DNA of 64,000 bases from Paracoccus sp. (in: a-proteobacteria) (GCF_030538755.1 NZ_JAUNTJ010000002.1:156603-220602); one strand, 5' to 3'. Counted from the stretch's first letter, positions 44,886 through 54,026 are shown. Notes: generated from the letters alone by a model not told the origin. A program made the numbers and translations.

Positions 44886-45950
44886 ATGAAAAAGATGAAA
44901 ACATCGCTGACCGTTGTGGCGCTGGTCTCGGCGCTGGTGCTGGCCGCGCCCGCCACCGCCGCCACCTTTGGCACATTGACGGGCGAAGCGCCGCTGGTCG
45001 TCGCGCATCGCGGTGCCTCGGGCTATCTGCCGGAACATACGCTGGGCGGGTATGAGCTGTCGATCCGGCTGGGTGCCGACTATATCGAGCCGGACCTGCA
45101 ACTGACCGCCGATGGCGCGCTGGTGGCGATGCATGACACCACCATGATCCGCACCACCAATGTGCAGGATGTCTTTCCCGGCCGCGACAGCTATCGCGTA
45201 TCGGATTTCACCCTGGCCGAGATCAGGCAACTGACCGTCCAGCCCTTCGGCCCGCAGGCCGGCCCCGAATATCCGGGCTTTACCCCCTCGATGGCGAATC
45301 CCTATCAGGTGCCGACCTTCGACGAGGTGCTGGATTTCCTGACCGCCCATAACGCCGCCACCGGCGACAGCATCGGCATCTACCCCGAGGCGAAAAGCCC
45401 GACCTCGGAAACCATGAACCGCCAGATCGTCGAAAAGCTGAGCGCCGCCGGGTTCAGCACCCGCGACGACCGCGCCATCATCCAGAGCTTTGATTTCGAC
45501 GCGCTGCGTATGATCGGCGAGATTCAGGCCGAAACCGGCGCCAGCCAGTTCCGCGCCGCATTGGGCGGGGCCAGCCTGATCGGCGGCGAATACGCCGTCG
45601 GCGGCACGCTGCTGACTGAGATCGCCACCTTCGCCGACGGTCTGGGCGTGTCGATGGGCGGGTCCAGCGCCGCCGTGTCGCTGACGCAGGGCTTTGTCGA
45701 TGCCGCCCATGCGCTGGGGCTGGCCGTTCATGGCTATACGCTGCGCCCGCTGACCCAGGCCGAATCCGACGCGCAAATCGCCGCGCTGCTGAACCTCGGC
45801 TATGACGGCTTTTTCACCGACTACACCGACCGCAGCCGCACCAGCCTGAACGCGCTGGCCCCGGCCCCGGTCCCGCTGCCCGCAGGCGGCCTGCTGATCG
45901 CCACCGCCCTGGGCGCGCTGGCCGTGATGCGGCGGCGTCAGGCGGTCTGA
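44886..45950 (+). CDS. Glycerophosphodiester phosphodiesterase (GlpQ-like) with VPLPA sorting tail
   Basis: 354 residues. Sec signal ending PATAATF; VVAHRGASGYLPEHTLGGYE and ADYIEPDLQLTADGALVAMHD give the catalytic His, metal Glu/Asp and second His of GlpQ-type GDPDs. IGIYPEAKSP and IIQSFDFDALR fit the periplasmic GlpQ branch. The end reads PAPVPLPAGGLLIATALGAL then AVMRRRQAV, a VPLPA-type C-terminal sorting signal like that of the other GDPD gene at 32992-34107, though the two enzymes are otherwise divergent. Confidence 0.92.
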   Translation: MKKMKTSLTVVALVSALVLAAPATAATFGTLTGEAPLVVAHRGASGYLPEHTLGGYELSIRLGADYIEPDLQLTADGALVAMHDTTMIRTTNVQDVFPGRDSYRVSDFTLAEIRQLTVQPFGPQAGPEYPGFTPSMANPYQVPTFDEVLDFLTAHNAATGDSIGIYPEAKSPTSETMNRQIVEKLSAAGFSTRDDRAIIQSFDFDALRMIGEIQAETGASQFRAALGGASLIGGEYAVGGTLLTEIATFADGLGVSMGGSSAAVSLTQGFVDAAHALGLAVHGYTLRPLTQAESDAQIAALLNLGYDGFFTDYTDRSRTSLNALAPAPVPLPAGGLLIATALGALAVMRRRQAV

Positions 45951-45951
45951 C

Positions 45952-46073
45952 CCATCTTTGGTCCGATAAATATCCCACGGGGTGAGGAGGGTCAGGAAAA
46001 GGTCCGGTGGACCTTTTCCCCGACGAACGCCCGGCCCTTGGGCCGGGCTGGGGGGTGTGAAACCCCCGGTCCT
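45952..46073 (-). repeat. 3'-end repeat element A2 with three stacked hairpins
   Basis: Minus-strand version of the A element: GGGGGTTTCACACCCCC hairpin at 46051-46067, and CCGTGGGATATTTATCGGAC then CAAAGATGG at 45952-45980. Between these parts lie two further perfect hairpins not in the other copies: 11 bp at 45995-46019 (GGAAAAGGTCC/GGACCTTTTCC) and 9 bp at 46029-46048 (GCCCGGCCC/GGGCCGGGC). It follows the ecm stop in ecm orientation, and lies just after the stop of the convergent GDPD. Confidence 0.8.
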
Positions 46074-46085
46074 TCCACCGCAACC

Positions 46086-48044
46086 TCAGGCGGCCTTTTC
46101 ATCCGGTTCGACTAGTGCCACGATGTCCATCATGATCCGGTTCAGCTCGAAATCCTTGGGCGTATAGACCCGCGCCACGCCCATGGCGGTCAGGCGCGCG
46201 GCGTCGTCGTCGGGGATGATGCCGCCGACGACGACCGGCACATGCGACAGACCGGCAGCGCGCATCCGGTCCATCAGATCCTCGATCAGCGGCAGGTGGC
46301 TGCCTGACAGGATCGACAGGCCGACGATATGGGCGTCCTGTTCCTGCGCTGCGGTGACGATCTGTTCCGGGGTCAGGCGGATGCCTTCATAGGTGATGTC
46401 CATGCCGCAGTCGCGGGCGCGAAAGGCGATCTGTTCGGCCCCGTTGGAATGGCCGTCGAGGCCGGGCTTGCCCACCACGAACTTCAGCCGCCGCCCCAGT
46501 TTCGCGCTGACGGCATCGACGGCCTCGCGGATCGGCTCCAGCCCTTCGGTGCGGTTCGAGGGGCTGGCGGACACGCCGGTCGGGCCGCGGTATTCGCCAT
46601 GAACCGCGCGCATGATCCCGGCCCATTCGCCGGTGGTCGCGCCCGCTTTGGCGGCGGCGATGGAATAGGGCATGATGTTCTTGCCCGCCCGCGCCGCATC
46701 GCGCAGCGCCCCAAGCGCAAGCTGCACCGCCCCTTCATCCCTCCCGGCGCGCCATTCCGCCAGCCGGGCGACCTGATCGGCCTCGACCGCCGGATCAACC
46801 ACCATGATCGCCCCGTCGCCCGAGGTCAGTGGCGATTCCTCGCCCTGTTGCCAGCGGTTCACGCCGACGACGACGGTTTCATTCGCCTCGATCCGGTTCA
46901 GCCGCTCGGCGTTCGATTCGACCAGACGGCCCTTCATGTAATCAATCGCCGCGATCGCCCCGCCCATGTCGTCCAGCAGCGCCAGTTCGTCGCGCGCACC
47001 CTGTTTCAGTTCCTCGACCCTGGCGGCGATGACCGGGTTGCCGTCGAACAGATCGCCATATTCCAGCAGATCGGTCTCATAGGCCAGAATCTGCTGCATC
47101 CGCAGCGACCATTGCTGATCCCACGGGCGCGGCAGGCCAAGCGCCTCGTTCCAGGCGGGCAGTTGCACCGCCCGCGCCCGCGCGTTTTTCGACAGCGTGA
47201 CCGCCAGCGTTTCCAGCAGGATGCGATAGACGTTGTTTTCCGGCTGCTGTTCGGTCAGCCCAAGGCTGTTGACCTGCACGCCGTAACGGAAGCGGCGGAA
47301 TTTTTCATCCTCGATCCCATAGCGATCACGGCAGATTTCGTCCCACAGTTCAGTAAAGGCGCGCATCTTGCACAGTTCGGTCACGAAACGGATGCCGGCG
47401 TTCACAAAGAACGAAATCCGCCCCACCATGGTCGGAAATTCCGCCGCCGGCACCTTGCCCTTCAGATCGTCCAGCACCGCAATCGCGGTGGCCAGCGCAT
47501 AGGCCAGTTCCTGCTGCGGCGTGGCCCCGGCCTCTTGCAGGTGATAGGAACAGACGTTCATCGGGTTCCATTTCGGCAGATGTTCGCGCGTATAGGCGGC
47601 CACATCGGTAATCATCGCAAGGCTGGGCTTGGGCGGGCAGATATAGGTGCCGCGCGACAGGTATTCCTTTATCAGGTCGTTCTGCACCGTGCCTTGCAGG
47701 GCGGAAATATCGGCGCCCTGTTCCTGCGCCACGGCGATATACAGCGACAACAGCCACGGCGCGGTGGCGTTGATCGTCATCGAGGTGTTCATCTGTTCCA
47801 GCGGGATCTGATCGAACAGCGCGCGCATGTCGCCCAGATGGCAGACGGGCACGCCGACCTTGCCCACCTCGCCCCGCGCCAGAATGTGATCGCTGTCATA
47901 GCCGGTCTGGGTAGGCAGATCGAAGGCGACCGACAGGCCGGTCTGCCCCTTGGCCAGATTGCTGCGATACAGCGCGTTGGATTTCGCGGCGGTGGAATGC
48001 CCGGCATAGGTGCGGAACAGCCAGGGTTTGTCTTTCTGGGTCAT
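46086..48044 (-). CDS. ecm: Ethylmalonyl-CoA mutase (B12-dependent, MeaA/Ecm)
   Basis: 652-residue adenosylcobalamin mutase that turns ethylmalonyl-CoA into methylsuccinyl-CoA in the ethylmalonyl-CoA pathway. The start KPWLFRTYAGHSTAAKSNAL and SNLAKGQTGLSVAFDLPTQTGYDSD are hallmarks of the Ecm/Icm/Mcm fold. The C-terminal cobalamin domain is fused, with the DxHxxG motif as GLDGHSNGAEQ and GLSILSGSHLPL. Size and single-chain form fit Ecm rather than heterodimeric Mcm. Ccr, which makes its precursor, is encoded 1.6 kb away on the other strand. Confidence 0.93.
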   Translation of the reverse strand: MTQKDKPWLFRTYAGHSTAAKSNALYRSNLAKGQTGLSVAFDLPTQTGYDSDHILARGEVGKVGVPVCHLGDMRALFDQIPLEQMNTSMTINATAPWLLSLYIAVAQEQGADISALQGTVQNDLIKEYLSRGTYICPPKPSLAMITDVAAYTREHLPKWNPMNVCSYHLQEAGATPQQELAYALATAIAVLDDLKGKVPAAEFPTMVGRISFFVNAGIRFVTELCKMRAFTELWDEICRDRYGIEDEKFRRFRYGVQVNSLGLTEQQPENNVYRILLETLAVTLSKNARARAVQLPAWNEALGLPRPWDQQWSLRMQQILAYETDLLEYGDLFDGNPVIAARVEELKQGARDELALLDDMGGAIAAIDYMKGRLVESNAERLNRIEANETVVVGVNRWQQGEESPLTSGDGAIMVVDPAVEADQVARLAEWRAGRDEGAVQLALGALRDAARAGKNIMPYSIAAAKAGATTGEWAGIMRAVHGEYRGPTGVSASPSNRTEGLEPIREAVDAVSAKLGRRLKFVVGKPGLDGHSNGAEQIAFRARDCGMDITYEGIRLTPEQIVTAAQEQDAHIVGLSILSGSHLPLIEDLMDRMRAAGLSHVPVVVGGIIPDDDAARLTAMGVARVYTPKDFELNRIMMDIVALVEPDEKAA

Positions 48045-48108
48045 CGTCACGGCTCGCAACAATATTACGGTTGAATCACCGATACCGAAAGAATGATGCG
48101 CCGTCAAT

Positions 48109-48144
48109 TCGCCGCAGCGCGGCACGAATGTTGCGCTGCGGCGA
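48109..48144 (-). terminator. Hairpin after the EEP gene, upstream of ecm
   Basis: Perfect 12-bp stem TCGCCGCAGCGC/GCGCTGCGGCGA with a 12-base loop, 25 bases after the EEP stop on the minus strand and 65 bases before the ecm start. No U-run. It probably separates the two minus-strand transcripts. Confidence 0.55.
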
Positions 48145-48169
48145 GGCTGTTGCGGGGCAGGGCGGGCGC

Positions 48170-49441
48170 TCAGCCGCGGTGGTGACGGCGGCGGCGCAAC
48201 AGCGCCAGCCCGCCCAGACCCGATACCAGCAGCATCGCCCCCGCAGGCAACGGGATGGGCGCGGGCATGGCCACGTCGATCCAGACCGGGCGGTGATCCG
48301 AGGTCGGGAACGGATATTCCCCGGTCAGCACCGACAGCGGATCGGCGCGCGGGGGCCAGAACACGCCAGCCTCCTGCACCGCCAACCCATGCGAGGGCAG
48401 AACGTAATCCACCCGCAGATTGCCCGGCGCGGTGTCGGCGAAATCGGCGGTATCCTCGGCCGGGTCTCCGCTGTGGGTCAGGTTCGCGCCGCCTTGCAGC
48501 GCGGCGGCCTCGGCCCCGCCTTCGCTGCGCGGGGGCATGGCCGCGTCGATCAGCGGGTGAAACAGCAACTGGTTGATGGCGCTGTCCACGGAATCGCCGT
48601 CATGCGGATCGGCGTTCTGATCGCCCGCGATCACGAAAAGCGCCCCCGAGGCCAGCCCGCCCCGCACCCCGGCATCGTCATAGATGTAATCCGCGCCGCT
48701 GATGTAATCGGCCCAAAAGCGGATTTCATCGGCATTGCGCAGCCCGTTGCGATCTTCGGGGCCGTCAAAGCTGGGCGGGGTCGGGTGGCTGACCAGAAAA
48801 TGCACCACGCTGTCGCCGATGCGGATCGGCACGTCCCAATGGCTTTTCGAGGACAGGCGCAGGATGTCCTGTTCCTCGGCGGTATAAAAAGGGCTGCCGT
48901 CCGGGTTCACCGGCAGACGCGCGCCGGGCATGTCGGCCCAACGGAAGGTCTGAAAGGTGCGGATCCGATCGGTCAGGATTTCATGGCGCGAAGAGACCGC
49001 CATCCCGTATTGCCCCGGAAACAGGCCAAAGCCAAAGGCGTCATTGCCGCCGCCGATGCTGCCATCCTTGTCCAGATCGAACCCGGTCGCGATCCCCGTG
49101 TTCGAGGGCGCGACAAAGCTGTAGTCATAGCTGATCCCGGCTGTTGGCCCCATGCCCGACACATTCTGCGGCCGCGCCAGATAGTTCTGGGCGAACAGGG
49201 TTTCGACGCCGGGATCATAGTCGAATTCGTTAATCAGCAGAATGTCGGGGGCTATGCGCTGGATCACCTCGGACACGGCGGCGATCTGGGCGTGGCTGCC
49301 GCTTTCCATATCGCGGCGCAACTCGCCCTCTGACGCGCGGTTCAGCGAGGCGTTATAGGTGGCAAAGCGCACGGTTTCGGCGCTGGCGGGCAGGGCGGAG
49401 GCGGTCAGCAGCAGGGCTGCGGTCATCAGGCGCGGGGTCAT
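48170..49441 (-). CDS. Endonuclease/exonuclease/phosphatase-family protein with PLPA sorting tail
   Basis: 423-residue exported hydrolase. Sec signal MTPRLMTAALLLTASALPAS then AET; RFATYNASLNR and APDILLINEFDYD are the N-terminal EEP metal motifs; FVIAGDQNADPHDGDSVDSA and the C-terminal SDHRPVWIDV hold the catalytic Asp/Asn and His. The tail is PAPIPLPAGAMLLVSGLGGL then ALLRRRRHHRG, a VPLPA-CTERM-like signal with Ile in place of Val. AGGAA precedes the ATG. Phosphodiester or phosphomonoester substrate unknown. It separates ecm from ccr. Confidence 0.88.
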   Translation of the reverse strand: MTPRLMTAALLLTASALPASAETVRFATYNASLNRASEGELRRDMESGSHAQIAAVSEVIQRIAPDILLINEFDYDPGVETLFAQNYLARPQNVSGMGPTAGISYDYSFVAPSNTGIATGFDLDKDGSIGGGNDAFGFGLFPGQYGMAVSSRHEILTDRIRTFQTFRWADMPGARLPVNPDGSPFYTAEEQDILRLSSKSHWDVPIRIGDSVVHFLVSHPTPPSFDGPEDRNGLRNADEIRFWADYISGADYIYDDAGVRGGLASGALFVIAGDQNADPHDGDSVDSAINQLLFHPLIDAAMPPRSEGGAEAAALQGGANLTHSGDPAEDTADFADTAPGNLRVDYVLPSHGLAVQEAGVFWPPRADPLSVLTGEYPFPTSDHRPVWIDVAMPAPIPLPAGAMLLVSGLGGLALLRRRRHHRG

Positions 49442-49646
49442 GGCGGGTTCCTGTTGGACGAATGCAGCACCAGTCTGGGCGCGGCGTGCAACAGGAACAT
49501 GTCGCCGCGCTGCGGCATCCCTGCCATGGTTGGGACATATTATTTCATGCTCGACTGTCACAGGGTTGCAATGTTGCGCGGCTGCATTTAACCCTTGAGC
49601 CAATCCCGCCCCGATTCTGCGGTGCGGCAAGTTGCAGGAGAAAACG

Positions 49647-50939
49647 ATGGCCCTGGACGCCCCGACCCCGATCGCGCCCTATGATGCGCCGCAAAAAGAT
49701 CTGTATGAAATCGGCGAGATGCCGCCCCTGGGCCATGTGCCGAAACAGATGTATGCGTGGGCGATTCGCCGCGAACGGCACGGCGAACCCGACAAGGCCA
49801 TGCAGGTCGAGGTGGTCGATGTTCCGACCATCGACAGCCACGAAGTGCTGGTGCTGGTGATGGCCGCTGGCGTCAACTATAACGGCATCTGGGCCGGTCT
49901 GGGCCAGCCGATCAGCCCGTTCGACGGCCACAAGGCACCCTATCACATCGCCGGTTCCGATGCGTCAGGCATCATCTGGGCCGTGGGCGACAAGGTGAAA
50001 CGCTGGAAAGTCGGCGACGAGGTGGTGATCCACTGCAATCAGGACGATGGCGACGACGAAGAATGCAACGGCGGCGATCCGATGTATTCGCCGACGCAGC
50101 GGATCTGGGGCTATGAAACCCCCGATGGTTCCTTCGCGCAGTTCACCCGCGTTCAGGCGCAGCAGTTGATGCCGCGCCCGCGCCACCTGACATGGGAAGA
50201 ATCGGCCTGCTATACGCTGACGCTGGCCACCGCCTATCGGATGCTGTTCGGCCACGAACCGCATGAACTGAAACCCGGCCATAACGTGCTGGTCTGGGGC
50301 GCCTCGGGCGGGCTTGGATCGTTCGCGATCCAGCTTATCAATGCGGCGGGCGGCAATGCCATCGGCGTCATCTCGGAAGAGGACAAGCGCGATTTCGTCA
50401 TGGCGCTTGGGGCCAAGGGTGTCATCAACCGCAAGGATTTCAACTGCTGGGGCGCGCTGCCCAAGGTCAATTCCGAAGAATACAAGCAGTGGTTCAACGA
50501 GGTGCGCAAATTCGGCAAGGCCATCTGGGACATCACCGGCAAGGGCAATAACGTCGATATCGTCTTCGAACACCCCGGCGAGGCGACCTTCCCCGTATCC
50601 ACCTTCGTCTGCAAAAAGGGCGGCATGGTGGTGATCTGCGCCGGCACCACCGGGTTCAACTGCACCTTTGACGTGCGCTATATGTGGATGCACCAAAAGC
50701 GCCTGCAAGGCAGCCACTTCGCGCATCTGAAACAGGCATCCGCCGCGAACAAGCTGATGCTGGAACGCCGCATCGACCCCTGCATGTCCGAGGTCTTCCC
50801 CTGGGCGGAAATCCCGCAGGCGCATATGAAGATGTATAAGAACCAGCACAAACCGGGGAATATGGCGGTTCTGGTGCAATCGCCCCGCACCGGGCTGCGC
50901 ACCTTCGAAGACGCGCTGGAAGCCGGGCCCAAGGGCTGA
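49647..50939 (+). CDS. ccr: Crotonyl-CoA carboxylase/reductase
   Basis: 430-residue MDR-superfamily enzyme that reduces crotonyl-CoA with NADPH while fixing CO2, giving ethylmalonyl-CoA; the key enzyme of acetyl-CoA assimilation without the glyoxylate shunt. Diagnostic parts: GVNYNGIWAGLGQPISPFDG, CNGGDPMYSPTQRIWGYETP, NADPH loop VLVWGASGGLGSFAIQLINAAGG, and KGNNVDIVFEHPGEATFPVS. The CO2-site residues known from Kitasatospora Ccr (Asn, Phe, Glu, His) appear conserved by eye. GCAGGAG precedes the ATG. A strong terminator follows. Confidence 0.97.
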   Translation: MALDAPTPIAPYDAPQKDLYEIGEMPPLGHVPKQMYAWAIRRERHGEPDKAMQVEVVDVPTIDSHEVLVLVMAAGVNYNGIWAGLGQPISPFDGHKAPYHIAGSDASGIIWAVGDKVKRWKVGDEVVIHCNQDDGDDEECNGGDPMYSPTQRIWGYETPDGSFAQFTRVQAQQLMPRPRHLTWEESACYTLTLATAYRMLFGHEPHELKPGHNVLVWGASGGLGSFAIQLINAAGGNAIGVISEEDKRDFVMALGAKGVINRKDFNCWGALPKVNSEEYKQWFNEVRKFGKAIWDITGKGNNVDIVFEHPGEATFPVSTFVCKKGGMVVICAGTTGFNCTFDVRYMWMHQKRLQGSHFAHLKQASAANKLMLERRIDPCMSEVFPWAEIPQAHMKMYKNQHKPGNMAVLVQSPRTGLRTFEDALEAGPKG

Positions 50940-50957
50940 TCGCTGCGCCATCGCCGC

Positions 50958-50987
50958 AAAAGGCCGCGCCGTGACGCGCGGCCTTTT
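50958..50987 (+). terminator. Rho-independent terminator of ccr
   Basis: 12-bp perfect stem AAAAGGCCGCGC/GCGCGGCCTTTT with 6-base loop, then CATTTTAT, 18 bases after the ccr stop. Confidence 0.88.
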
Positions 50988-51053
50988 CATTTTATATGGA
51001 AACATCCGCCGCCTGCCGCGTTTACATCCATAACGCGCAAAACAGGATATTCC

Positions 51054-51965
51054 ATGACCACCCGTTTTTCCCTTGCCGCCGCCTTTGCAATCCTTGCCGC
51101 CCCGGCCTTGGCCGATGCCCCCACCGCCACCGTGCTGGATACGCTGATCCTGCCGGAAACGCCGGTGGGCGAACAGGCCTTGGCCGAACTGTCCGGGCTG
51201 GCCCATGATCCGCAATCGGGCGTGCTGTATGGCGTATCCGATCAGGGCATCCTGTTCACCTTCGACCTGACGACCGAGGGCGACCGCTTGTCGCTGACCC
51301 CGACCGGCGCGGCAAGGCTGACCGATGCCGATGGCGAAACGCTGAAATCAAAGAAGTTCGATCCCGAAGGGCTGGCCTTGATGCCCGCCGAAGGCGGGGA
51401 CACGCGACTGATGATCCTCAGCGAAACCGGCCCGCAGGCGGGGATCTTTGACGCACAGGGCCAGATGGTGGCCGAACATCCGCTGCCCGATGCGCTGGCC
51501 CCCACGCTGGATGAACGGCGCGGCAAACACGGGCCGGAATCGCTGGCGCTGCTGTCGGCGGGCGAACTGGTCACAGCCCCCGAGGTCGCGGCCGAAAACC
51601 CCGACGGCAGCTTTCGCCACAACCTGCTGACCAGCGAGGGGCGCGACCTGTCTTATTCCCAACCCAACGAGACCCGGCTCAAGGCCATGGCCACCCTGCG
51701 CGATGGCCGCCTGCTGCTGCTGGAACGTCAGGGCAAGGGCAAAAACCTGCGCCCCAACCTGCGCCTGCTCGACCCCGCAGCCTGCGGCGGTGCTGACGGC
51801 ACCTGCCCGACCACCGCCATCCCGGTCGAGATGCCCGACATCACCGATGCCGATTACGAAGGGCTGACGCAAATCGCCGATGACCTGTTCCTGATGGTCA
51901 GCGACGATCAGATCAAAAAGGAACAGCGCACGGTCTTTGTGCTGATGCGCGTGACCGGCCTGTAA
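51054..51965 (+). CDS. Exported esterase-like phytase-family protein
   Basis: 303 residues: Sec signal MTTRFSLAAAFAILAAPALA then a beta-propeller-like domain of the phytase-like family (ELSGLAHDPQSGVLYGVSDQG; FDPEGLALMP; GPESLALLSAGELVTAPE; DADYEGLTQIADDLFLMVSDD). These repeats mark the sheets of the propeller. Enzymatic activity is unproven for this family; a phosphoester hydrolase is possible. Short leader after the ccr terminator. Confidence 0.82.
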   Translation: MTTRFSLAAAFAILAAPALADAPTATVLDTLILPETPVGEQALAELSGLAHDPQSGVLYGVSDQGILFTFDLTTEGDRLSLTPTGAARLTDADGETLKSKKFDPEGLALMPAEGGDTRLMILSETGPQAGIFDAQGQMVAEHPLPDALAPTLDERRGKHGPESLALLSAGELVTAPEVAAENPDGSFRHNLLTSEGRDLSYSQPNETRLKAMATLRDGRLLLLERQGKGKNLRPNLRLLDPAACGGADGTCPTTAIPVEMPDITDADYEGLTQIADDLFLMVSDDQIKKEQRTVFVLMRVTGL

Positions 51966-51978
51966 CCAACGCCCCCGC

Positions 51979-52010
51979 TTCCTGTTTGCCTAAATACGCA
52001 CCTTGGGGCA
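51979..52010 (-). repeat. 3'-end repeat element B2
   Basis: Minus-strand copy of the B element, a near-identical match to the copies at 25288-25319 and 54027-54058 with three or four substitutions. It begins on the minus strand with TGCCCCAAGGTGCGTATTTA. It lies 44 bases after the stop of the minus-strand gene ending at 52054 and 13 bases past the stop of the convergent phytase-like gene. Confidence 0.8.
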
Positions 52011-52053
52011 GGGCCGCGCCTGCCAGACACCACGCAGCGCAGGCGCGCCCACC

Positions 52054-52656
52054 TTACTTGGCCAGCAGCGCGTTGATCGCATCTTCACACACCTGCCCGT
52101 GCAAAGGCGGGTCTGCGCAGGCTTGATCCTGAACCGATAGTTGTCTGGCCAGTTTTGTCGCCTCGTCGCTGAACTCTGTCCCCATCGCAATTACAACCAG
52201 CAACGCAGCATAAGCGCAGACGGTCAACGCCAATGCCACCGCCGAAGCCGCGATTTTCCAGATACCCTTGCTGCCCTCAAGATACCGGTACAGGGGCGCG
52301 ATAACCGACAACATGGATGCAAGGGCAAGCGGTGTCATCACCACCGCCAGCACCAGCAACACCCAGACAACCCATATCTGCGACGTGACCTCTGGTAACG
52401 CATAAACCCATGCGGCTTTGTGCAGTTCAGGGGCCAGCTGGGCCAGCGGAAACCAGGCCACGATGATAATGGCCGTTGCACCAAAGCGCGTCGCCATCCG
52501 GTCGATGGTTTCACCCCAGCCTGGGCGCGCGGCCTTTGGTGGGGTCTTCTGCGGCGTGGGCTGATCCGGGGCTGCCGGATCGCGCGGGTGTGGTGCCGCG
52601 ATCTGCGCCAGACCGATCAGGGTCGCCGTGCCGATCAGGGTCAGAAACCGCCGCAT
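52054..52656 (-). CDS. Membrane protein of unknown function
   Basis: 200 residues. N-terminal signal-like segment (MRRFLTLIGTATLIGLAQIA), a Pro-rich linker (residues 22-46), then three spans (about 60-78, 90-120, 132-160) and a C-terminal tail with two Cys (QACADPPLHGQVCEDAI), which could form a disulfide if periplasmic. No family recognised. Sixteen bases separate it from the argE-like stop upstream, so co-transcription is likely. Confidence 0.6.
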   Translation of the reverse strand: MRRFLTLIGTATLIGLAQIAAPHPRDPAAPDQPTPQKTPPKAARPGWGETIDRMATRFGATAIIIVAWFPLAQLAPELHKAAWVYALPEVTSQIWVVWVLLVLAVVMTPLALASMLSVIAPLYRYLEGSKGIWKIAASAVALALTVCAYAALLVVIAMGTEFSDEATKLARQLSVQDQACADPPLHGQVCEDAINALLAK

Positions 52657-52672
52657 CCTGCCGCCTTTCTGG

Positions 52673-53926
52673 TTACGTCAGCAAATCCTCCAACACCAGC
52701 GCCATCACCGTGGCGCTGTCCAGCATGTCCTGAATGCCGATCCATTCGTCCGGCTGATGCGCCAGATCCAGAACGCCGGGACCATAGGCGATGCAGTTTT
52801 TCAGCTTGCCGATACGGTCGATGTGTTTCTGGTCATAGGTGCCGGGGCTGACCACATAGCCCGCCTGCCGCCCCAGCACCCGCTGGATCGCGGCGGCGGT
52901 CGAACGCGCCACCGGGGCGTCGCGGTCGGTCATGCTGGGCTGCACCTCGAACAGATCGCGGATTTCATAGCGGAACGAGGGGCGCGCGGCGCGCACGCGC
53001 TCCAGCATGGCCGTGATCTCGGCCTTGACCTCGGCCAGATCCTCTTCGATCAGAAAGCGGCGGTCGATGATGATGCGGCAGCGGTCGGGCACGCAGGGCG
53101 CGGGCAGGCCGGGGTGGCCTTCGCCCTCGCCGCCGTGAATGCTGTTGATGTTCAGCGTCGAGGACCGCGCGCCCTCGGGGATGACCGGCATGGCGGTGCG
53201 CTTGCCCGCCAGCAGCGGGAACAGCGTGGTTTCCATTTCCTCGATCACCGCGCCCATGTGGCGGATGGCGCAATCGCCCAGAAACGGCATCGAGCCATGG
53301 GCGATGCGGCCCTGCGTTTCGATTTCGGCCCACCAGACGCCGCGATGGCCCAGACAGATGCGGTCCTTGTGCAGCGGTTCGGGGATGATGACATGATTCA
53401 CATGGGCAAAGGCCCCTTGCGCCGCCAGAAAGGCCACGCCGCCATAGCCGCCCGATTCCTCGTCCGCGGTGGCGCTGATTTCGATGCTGCCCGCATAGTC
53501 GGGATGGGTGGCGACAAAGGCCTGGGCGGCGATGATGCTGGCGGCCAGCCCGCCCTTCATGTCGCAGGCCCCCCGGCCATAGATGCGGTCGCCGTCCTGT
53601 TCGCCGCCAAAGGGATCGCGCGTCCAGCCATGGCCGACCTCGACCACATCGTGATGGCTGTTGAAATGCACGCAATCGCCGGGCCGGGTGCCGCTATGGC
53701 GCGCCACGATGTTCCAGCGGGGAAATTCCGCACAATCGCCCGGCGTGCCCTGCGCCCGGATCAGGCGGCACTCCCACCCCTGCGGGGCCAGTCGCGATTC
53801 CAGAAAGGCGCAGATGTCATGGTAATGCCGCCCCGGCGGGTTCAGCGTCGGGATGCGGATCAGGTCCTGGGTCAGCGCGATCAGATCATTGCGGCGCGCG
53901 GCGATGGCATTGGATAACTGGCTCAT
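52673..53926 (-). CDS. M20-family amidohydrolase (ArgE/DapE-like deacetylase)
   Basis: 417-residue zinc peptidase/deacylase. Metal ligands in HFNSHHDVVEVG, YGRGACDMKGG and ATADEESGGYGG (catalytic Glu), then IIPEP, and the C-terminal DLAHQPDEWI with the last His ligand. The dimerisation domain HRGVWWAEIETQGRIAHGSMP lies in the middle. Close to the acetylornithine deacetylase/succinyl-diaminopimelate desuccinylase group; the substrate is not decidable without neighbours of a pathway. Confidence 0.9.
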   Translation of the reverse strand: MSQLSNAIAARRNDLIALTQDLIRIPTLNPPGRHYHDICAFLESRLAPQGWECRLIRAQGTPGDCAEFPRWNIVARHSGTRPGDCVHFNSHHDVVEVGHGWTRDPFGGEQDGDRIYGRGACDMKGGLAASIIAAQAFVATHPDYAGSIEISATADEESGGYGGVAFLAAQGAFAHVNHVIIPEPLHKDRICLGHRGVWWAEIETQGRIAHGSMPFLGDCAIRHMGAVIEEMETTLFPLLAGKRTAMPVIPEGARSSTLNINSIHGGEGEGHPGLPAPCVPDRCRIIIDRRFLIEEDLAEVKAEITAMLERVRAARPSFRYEIRDLFEVQPSMTDRDAPVARSTAAAIQRVLGRQAGYVVSPGTYDQKHIDRIGKLKNCIAYGPGVLDLAHQPDEWIGIQDMLDSATVMALVLEDLLT

Positions 53927-54026
53927 GCCGGCAGGCTAGGGGGGCTTGGCGGCGCGGGCAATGGGGATTTCAGCGGGGTGTTTGGCTTGGTTTCGGGTGG
54001 CATGGTTGGGTTTTGCGGCGTGGTCG

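Noticed and set aside
48127-49585. Shared AATGTTGCGC upstream of ecm (48127) and ccr (49570), as a possible common regulator site
   Set aside because: The ecm copy lies partly inside the arm of a 12-bp hairpin behind the EEP gene and in opposite relation to its promoter; a 10-base match is weak.
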